From: Struthio camelus
Taxonomy: Eukaryota > Chordata > Aves > Struthioniformes > Struthionidae
NCBI RefSeq assembly: GCF_040807025.1
Contig: NC_090964.1
Span: 10,006,214-10,070,213 of the forward strand
Reading direction: 5' to 3'
DNA: 64,000 nucleotides
This document shows positions 35,038 to 64,000 of this stretch, one piece after another; the first letter of the stretch is position 1, and each line of letters starts with the position of its first letter. Made by a program: the position numbers and the translations under genes. Below the pieces are notes generated by a model. The model did not search any database. It saw only the letters and a program-made list of their open reading frames with translations, and was not told where the DNA came from.

Positions 35038-37663
35038 GAGCTTCTGGGAAGATGAGGCAAAACCTACAACCCATGCAGTCCTGAAATGTTTTGAATGCCT
35101 ACTGCTATAGTTAGGGCCCAGTTTATTTCAAACTGCCCACTACCAGCAGCTCTGAACAGTCGCACTGAATCTGTACTTCACAGCAATGTCTGATGCACCA
35201 ACACAATTGAGCCATTTGTTTCATTATTTTACGTAACAGAAATTCATAGACTGTCTTTTCTGATGCATTGGACTGAATTTTTACCTCAAAGCGCAAAAGG
35301 CCGATCATCCTGAAATTTTTAAAGGACTTGGCACGAAAGGTTTCTATTGAATATTTTGCTAGCTATGGTTTTTAAGTTATCTTCTCATCCCGTTTATCAT
35401 GATGACTGATTCCCTGTCTTCATGCACTGCTTAGTGAGTATGCATATTATGGCAAAATGTTTTACTCCAGTTAAATGTAATTGTTCTATTGTGTGGGGCC
35501 ATAGATTTTTTAATGGAGATTTTAGATTTCACTACTGTAAATGCCTTTTAACAAACATAACTTTCACAGGTATTGCAGTTTTTTGTCAGTTTTACTAATT
35601 ATCTTTTTAATCTCTGCAGACTTTGGCTGCAAAGCAATTGCACTATACTGCGAGTTCAACTAGGTGGTTCTTGTTCTGTGAATGTGTAACATAACCAGAT
35701 AGTGATGCCTGTCAGTAAGTTTTAATTACAATGGTTACAAATAATACTGCCATGGTATCGTAACAAGTACTGAACCATCATTTCCCCCTCTAAAAATGAT
35801 TTAAAAAAAAAAAAATTAGCTTTTAGATATTTTGCAAACTTTTACAAAAAGTGCCCACTTTATGCTGCTGTGTGGTTTGATAAATCGAAGTGATTTTAAA
35901 ACTTTTTTCTCATAGAAGGTTTAACTTTGGCAATAAATATTTGTTTTTTAAGCCCCCCCCAACAGTGTAATTTTCTAGCTGAGGATTGTGCATGAGTTTA
36001 ACCAACATTCTCGTGTCGTTTTCTGAACACACAATTTGGCAGTTTCTGAAACTAATTAGAAAAGACGCACTTCCATGCTTTTTTTTAAGAATTATTTTTA
36101 ACTGTTTTATATTCACTGTTGGTGTCCTGTCTACAACTTTTTTTATAAGCTTGGAAACTGGGTGTTATATGTAGGAAAGGCTTGCCAATCTGTACAGTCT
36201 ACATGTATTGTGTGATAGGCAACCTAAAGACTTGTACCAGCATTTTAAACTTTTTTCCCTGGGAATCTAGGTTGCACACACAACTGCATTCAACAGCATG
36301 TTTAACCAATGTCAGTCTAATATACTGATTCTGTCCCAGCCTAGAAATTAGGTTTTTTAAATCTGCTTGGCTTTTTTCTGCTGCAATGTGTAATAAAGAA
36401 GAGGGGCTTGGTTTCACCGAATACTTTTGAAATCCACGGACATAGTACATTATGACTAGATTCCTTTTAGCGTTAACATGAGTTAGCACAGATTAAAAGC
36501 TTATTCCTAAACTGAGTATAGCTAACACCATTACTTTGGTAACAAAAGTGTGAGAAGTCCAACGATTGCACTGTGGTCTCTGATACTAGTGTGGGGTTTG
36601 CTGCTAAGTTGTCTGCTGTTCCAAAGCTTAGGAACCAGCCCCCTCAAAATTTCAGCAATATGAAATGCTGTTTCCTTCAGTCTTTAAGCTTGTAAATAAA
36701 TTAAAGTTTACATTTCTAAATGCTGTTTTTCAGTTGTACCAGAGTACACTGAACTTAGTCTTCAAGCAGTTTTATAACCTTCTTTCAAGTAGTATGTCTC
36801 ATTAAATTAAGTTTAAACTTTTTTTTCTTTTCTGTTGAAAATGGGACTGAAGCAAACTTTGCTCCTGGCACGTATTGTGGACAGGTTTAGATTGAAAACA
36901 AAATTCTTTTTAGTTTTTTTAATTTTTTTTAAAGAATACCTCACTTGTGTAATAAAATCAGGACATGTGGGTGGGAGACTGACCGCTGCTTCAGCTAGAT
37001 GGCTGCTTTTCTCAGTACTCATTCAGGGAGAATACAAAAAACCCCTTTTCAGAATGAACTCCGACTGACCCGACGTATATGGAGAACTTTGGCACCTTTA
37101 AGAGAAATTGAGCACCCTTCTTAGATTATAGAATCAAAGATCATTGCTTGGGTTTGTGCACTAGGCAAGAATGTAACTGGTTTAATCAAGGGTGCATAAG
37201 AAATACTTAGTTGTATCACCAGTTAGTTGTCCAGTGCCAAGCACTCCTAGTTCAGATTGAGTGACGTGAGAGCCTCTCCTTCGTTTGCCTGTGATTGGAC
37301 TGAATATTTGACCTCAGACTATACAGATTGTTAGACCTCAGCTAGCCCCGGGAAGCAGGGCGAGAAATTTAACTCAATCTTCACGTTAGAACGTTGTTGT
37401 AATGAAACACTGGTAAGGGTGCTGTGCTGTCACTTTGAGAGGAGAAGAGCATTAAGGTTAGGACTGTTGCTTGGTGGTAACTACGATCAAAGTTTCAGCA
37501 ATACTGTTGTACGCAGGTCTGAAAGCCGAGTCTAGAGGTTGAGCCTGACGATCTGAATTAACCCCTTGGGACTGACTGAATCGTTATGCATGTGTCAATC
37601 AATGGGAAGATGTGCATTCTGTAGATGTAGTTCTTAGGGTGGTTTTTTTTGTTTTTGTTTTTT

Positions 37664-37673
37664 AATAAATAAA
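37664..37673 (+). terminator. AGO4: Overlapping tandem AATAAA poly(A) signals
   Basis: AATAAATAAA gives two overlapping canonical hexamers, followed within 20 bases by GTTGG and TGTTT. This is a likely mid-UTR cleavage site. Confidence 0.55.
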
Positions 37674-38659
37674 GCCTGTTGGCCACTGTTTAGCTATGTG
37701 GTGTGAAAGATTTTAAATGTAGCAAAGTTTTTAAAGAGTTGGGGAGGGCGTGGTTGACATTTCAAAAACAACAACAACAACAAAAATAGCAGAAACCCCG
37801 TTTTCAAACCAGTTCTGCTTGCTTTGTGAACAGCTGAATTCTGAACAAGCTCTGGAAATCACTAGTTAGCCTGTCACAAACGTTTGGACAGCCTGGCTTA
37901 TTTATTCTTATTGTAAGTACTACAGTTCAGTTTAATGCCTGGAGAAGCATCCAAAGGGCATACAGGGTTGTGATATACAGGCAAACATGCTTCATGCAGT
38001 ACATTATCTCGTTCCAGACACAAGTGTCAGAGCTCATTTACCTATATCACAAGCTTTGCTCTTCAAATGGGTAAAGGCAGCTTTTGTTCAGATACGGTGT
38101 TTGACAGAATCCACCCCCCCGCCCCAACCTACCTTCGTGGATGTGCTGTAGGATTTTTCTTGCTCAATAGCAAGGGAGTAACTCTGCTTTCATTTTAAGA
38201 AAGCAGAGTTTGGAGGGCATTGTATCAATACTGTTTCAACTACAAGGTTTTTTCCTTGTGAATTTGAGGAAAGATCTTGTAATATCACTTACAGATTTTC
38301 ATATACCTTGCTATTGACATTTTCATATTTCTATGTCTAGAAGCTGAAACTTCAATGTAAAATGTTTGCATTTGTTCATTTTGACTTATGATGTAATTTT
38401 TGTTTCTATATTGTTAGACTTGTAATGTTTAAAATTGTATTTTATTAAATTTGGACTGGATGTATGTCTATAGCAATACGAGGTACTCTTTCTAAACTGT
38501 TATGGGTGGGTTAGCAGCCCCACGTTGCGATAAGATGCTGGTCGTGTACAATTTGCAATGTATTTTTTTTAGCCTGCAGGGATATTTTGTGTTCATGTGT
38601 CCAAAAATAAAAAAAAATGGCATTATTGTGCCAAATGTTGTTTTTCCTTGTTGATGTCT

Positions 38660-38665
38660 AATAAA
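38660..38665 (+). terminator. AGO4: Distal AGO4 poly(A) signal (AATAAA)
   Basis: Canonical hexamer followed by a GT-containing stretch (GTACAGAGTG, then TGTTGCCTGT). After it the sequence shows no further strong plus-strand signal before the AGO1 island. Confidence 0.55.
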
Positions 38666-38690
38666 TGCAATGTACAGAGTGAGCAACTGA

Positions 38691-40250
38691 TACTGTTGCC
38701 TGTAAACAAATGTCTTTCTTAAATTATTTAACTTTTAATTAAAACTCGTACACGATGTGTAACCTGTGGAACTCATTGCCACAAGATATTTATTTCTGAT
38801 ATGCTAGGACTTAGAAAGCAATAGAAATATACATGGATGACATCTTCAGTGACACTCAGAGGACTTAAAACTGCCTGTTTTCAGAGCCTGTGCTAACCAC
38901 ATAGAGATATGTTCACAATGGGCTTATTTTTTTAATGTTCCCAGAAATTATATAGCAATGTCTTGAGAAAATATGGTGTCAATAGACTGTATCTACCTGG
39001 AGTAGTGATTCTATATTAGAAAGTCAGAAACTAGTAAATGAAAGAGCTGTATGTTTATTCATCCTCTGAATTTCAGGTGAGGGTTCGTTTCCTCTTTTGT
39101 ACGGCTATCTCCCTAAAAATACAGGATAAGGACAAAAAAGCTTTCGGACGAGGATAAAACATGCAAGCTACAAATGAGCTCAGGACACATGATTGCTTAA
39201 AATAACCTGCATCTTTAGCAAATCAGTACTTTTGGGTTTTAATATTTTTTTTGCAGTAGAAATCCTGTGGGTTTGGGAATTGAGATTATTCAGCTTCAGG
39301 CAAGCTTAAGTAGTTCAGAAGCAAAAGCTAACTTTGATGCCAGTGCCTTTCCAAAATGATTCAAAGGGGAAGATCACTTGGATCAAACTGAAGAACCCTG
39401 GGGCTGCTCATGTTTTGGAGCTCCAAAGTACTTTAAAGTAAACATGTGCCTTAACCTGGAAGGAAACTCATCAGGGAATTGTCCAGCAGCCTAGAGAATG
39501 GATAATTAAAAGGCTGAGGGGCATTGGGTAGCAGAGGCTGCCTGCTCAACAGGGTAAAGGGCTTTTAGGCCTTTAGAGAGCATAACTGAAAGCAGCAATG
39601 TGGGAGGAAGGAGAAGAGAGGGGTGAGGAACTTGTTCCAGGGTTTGTCAGGTTCAGTAAAGCAACTTCACGGACAACCGACTTAACTGTTCGGCACGGTA
39701 TCTTAACTAACGGTATTTTGATTCATGGTGTATCTTGATGTGTGTTCTGCTTCAGGACAGCAATTCTGCTCTCATAGTCTATACATCTCGTAGCGTGAAC
39801 TGCATGCGAGCGCCATGTTGCGTTCCGCTCCACCGTAGGATCTGTGGATTCCACTATTTGGTGAGACCTGGTCTCAAATACACAGTTGAACATGGGTTGC
39901 TTCTGGCCCAGGCTTTTCCATCTCGTTTTGCTTGCTTTTAGGTGCAACAATACCACGAGAGGGGGCTCCAAACACGGCGCTCACCGGGCTGGAGACAACC
40001 GGGCACCCAACCCTGATCTTTTGCCAGCAAGGCTCTGGACAGAGAACCCTTAAAAGTAAATAAAAATTGAACACATCCCCTGCTGTTTTCTCCCCAATCT
40101 GGCAAGGAAAAAAAAAAAAAGCCTCAAAGAAACCAAACCAAAAAAGCTCAGCTGTAAAAGGCATCTCATCATAAACCCCCAAGGGAACTGTGACCATCTC
40201 AGCTCCTGTGAGCTGACAACACAGCAGGACATCAGTTATTAAAGCATTCA
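38691..40250. other. AGO4-AGO1 intergenic spacer
   Basis: About 1.5 kb without recognisable exons. GC content rises towards the AGO1 island at about 40.25 kb. I could not identify a transposon family by eye. Confidence 0.5.
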
Positions 40251-40801
40251 TTTTGTTAATTGGTGGCTCTATAACTGAAGGCCGCCCGAGGAAAGCTCTC
40301 CGAGGCGTCCTGCTTCCAGCGCGGCCGCTCTCGTCCCCTCCTGGGGACGCGATGAAGCTGCGGCGCCCGCGCTCACGGTTTCGCTGGGGCCCCCCTGCCG
40401 CCTTCTCCGCGGTACATGCTGCGCTCTGCGAGCGCGCTGGTCTGGAGGAAGGGGGGAGACAGGGGGAAGGAGGTGGGAAGCCTCGGGGCCTTTCTCCTGG
40501 CCGAGCCGGTGAGCGGCGACGGTTTCTATCGCGTTGTCCCCGACGAGCCTGGAAACCTCGTGCTGCCCTCGAGTCCTCCGACGCTGGCCGCGGCGGGGGC
40601 CCCGCGGCCTCAGATACCGAGGAGAGGCGCCGGAGCCGTCGGCTTCGCGTTGTTCGCTCCTGCGGGAGCCGTTAAGATTTTGGAAAGAGACCGTCCAAAA
40701 CGTGAGAAAAATCGTGACTCGGGTTGGTGGCATCTCTCCACCAACCCCCCCCAACCCCCCCCACGCGAGGCGCCGGCCGCCTTCCCGCCTCGCGGCGGGC
40801 C

Positions 40802-40813
40802 CAAGATGGCGGC
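40802..40813 (+). promoter_or_regulatory. AGO1: YY1 binding site
   Basis: CAAGATGGCGGC is a full match to the extended YY1 consensus, 262 bp upstream of the AGO1 start codon and in the same orientation as the gene. Confidence 0.75.
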
Positions 40814-40912
40814 GGGAGGGCGGCGGGCCGCGCTGCGCCGCGCCGCGCCGCCAGGGGCCGCCGGGGGCCGCCGGGCCGGGCGCGCCGCCTTTGTTGGGCG
40901 CGGGGCGGCGCG

Positions 40913-40922
40913 GCGCATGCGC
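40913..40922. promoter_or_regulatory. AGO1: NRF1 binding site
   Basis: GCGCATGCGC is the palindromic NRF1 core, about 150 bp upstream of the start codon. Confidence 0.75.
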
Positions 40923-41074
40923 GCTGGGGCGCAGGCGTGGAGGCGGCTGCGGCGGGCGGCGGTGCAGCAGCGGCCCCGGCCCCGGCCCGGCCCGGCCCGG
41001 CCCTGCCCGCGGCCCCCCCCCCCGCCCCCTCCCGGCCCCCCGGCGCGGAGCGGTGCGGAGCCCGCGTGGATGGG

Positions 41075-62749
<21,675 letters not shown>

Positions 62750-64000
62750 AAGCCTAACTTTTGTTACCTCACTCAAGAAAGCTTTCAGATTTGTAGGAGC
62801 CATACAAAAAAGGAAGCATTGGGACACCTTGTTTTTTTTCCAATGAGAAATCACTGCAGGGCAGGCAGCGTCGATTTGAGGCAGGAGACCAGCACCACGG
62901 GACAGAAAGATCCAACACCTTTGTAGGATTGGAAGAGACTGATTATTTTTTTAATTTTTCTGGCTTTGCAAAATTTTGACCTGACCAAACACGTGAAGGC
63001 ATTTAAGGAAGGGATAAAACTTCCAGGAGGCAGAAGCAGGTTTTCATTTTTAAGATGCAATACTATAGACTCCTGACTGTGAAATGGCGGATTTGGTCCT
63101 CCGTTGCCCACCAGGCGCTGGTAGGTATTTTTTGTGGGGTTGGGGGGAGGGGATTTTTAGAGCCTTAAAACAGAAGACTAGATTTATAAAACTAATATTT
63201 TAGAATATGAGATGCTTTAATGGGTTAAGGGGAAAAACAACTAGTTTATAGGAGAATTCTAACACTAACAGTTCCCCCCCAAATAATTCCCCCCCATATA
63301 ATGTAAGGCACCCTAGCACTTAGCTCAGAACTGAAAACTGTCTTCCTTGTGTTAAAAGCTAGTTAGCTGCTGCCATTCGAAGCAACAGTCACAGACTTTT
63401 CCATGGGTGAGTGCCTTACTATGATGCTGCAAAATTTCAATGTTTTTAATCTTGTAAGGAAAATAGTAACCTTGTCTTGATGGTGGTCCATATTTCCATC
63501 GGAAGGAGTTAATTTTTATGGTCCTAAGTTGCAGTTTGTGTTAGATCACAACCTCACGGTGGTTGAACTCCATTGAAAGATGTGCACTTTCATATAGGAC
63601 AAGTTTAATGGCTGCTGACCCATTTTTGTTTCCAATGTACTACTTGTTATTTAAAACTGTTTCTGACAAATGGGGGCATCTTCACCCCATGAGGACAGAA
63701 ATTGCTATCGATTATTTTTTTTCTGACTTTCTATGATGGACACCGGGATTTTTTTACTAAACATTATTTTTATATGATACTGAGTCTGTTGCCAAAATAC
63801 ACAAGTCATTAACATTCTCAGAGTTTACATCACTGCACTTCCTGAGGCTGTGCGCTCCCGCCAGAGATCTCTAACGTTTCCTGTCCGATGCGTGCGTTAC
63901 AAACTGCAGTCCACGCAGCTTTGGGGTATTCCTCAATGCCCTCGTCTCCCATGCGTCATGTGCGTTCCTCACGTGTCCGTATGGGCTGACCGCTTTCTGA
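62750..64000 (+). other. AGO1: AGO1 3' untranslated region, start only
   Basis: AT-richer sequence follows the TGA at 62747-62749 to the window edge. I found no AATAAA in it, so the transcript end probably lies beyond the window. The frame stays open for 58 codons past the stop, to TAG at 62924-62926. Confidence 0.75.

Larger units (their letters stand above)
35038..38690 (+). other. AGO4: AGO4 3' untranslated region with several poly(A) signals
   Basis: About 3.65 kb of AT-rich sequence follows the AGO4 stop codon. AATAAA occurs at 36695-36700, as an overlapping pair at 37664-37673, and at 38660-38665, which suggests alternative polyadenylation. The last site is followed by GT-containing sequence and is taken as the distal end. 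An ACA/CAA run lies near 37768-37785. No coding exon was seen. Confidence 0.7.

Noticed and set aside
41070-41072. First ATG just upstream of the AGO1 start
   Set aside because: It is out of frame with AGO1 and has T at -3. The ATG at 41075 gives the known N-terminus MEAGPSGA.

Overview
The window is eukaryotic nuclear DNA from a vertebrate. It holds three spliced protein genes with GT-AG introns, CpG-island promoters and long 3' UTRs, in the order CLSPN (minus strand), AGO4 (plus), AGO1 (plus). This matches the block on human chromosome 1p34, where AGO3 follows AGO1; here AGO3 would lie beyond the right edge. The genes are about 17, 15 and 22 kb long, with short introns, very GC-rich CpG islands and a GC-rich AGO1, and I recognise no abundant retroelements. 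That suggests a bird, probably a GC-rich small chromosome, but the species is an inference.

Layout. Bases 1-1590: no gene seen. Bases 1590-19700: CLSPN (Claspin), 25 coding exons on the minus strand; my splice model joins without a frameshift into 1335 aa. Bases 19700-20200: CpG-rich CLSPN promoter with an E2F site and four CCAAT boxes; THAP11/ZNF143-type sites cluster in intron 1. Bases 20200-22440: no gene seen. Bases 22440-23560: AGO4 CpG island. Bases 23070-35037: AGO4, 18 coding exons, 861 aa, then a 3' UTR to about 38.69 kb. Bases 38.7-40.25 kb: intergenic. Bases 40.25-41.1 kb: AGO1 CpG-island promoter with YY1 and NRF1 sites. Bases 41075-62749: AGO1, 19 coding exons, 857 aa; the start of its 3' UTR runs off the window.

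Function. Claspin is the replication-fork adaptor that lets ATR activate CHK1. AGO1 and AGO4 are guide-RNA-binding cores of RISC and act mainly through TNRC6-dependent repression. Neither has an intact slicer tetrad. CLSPN is not functionally tied to the Argonautes; the link is old synteny.

I found no wholly new system. The best leads are a G-rich 93-bp higher-order minisatellite in AGO1 intron 1, a GC-AG intron and a PIWI-domain intron loss in AGO4, a cluster of THAP11/ZNF143-type sites in CLSPN intron 1, overlapping 4-nt-shifted splice sites in CLSPN, and a 58-codon open frame after the AGO1 stop codon.
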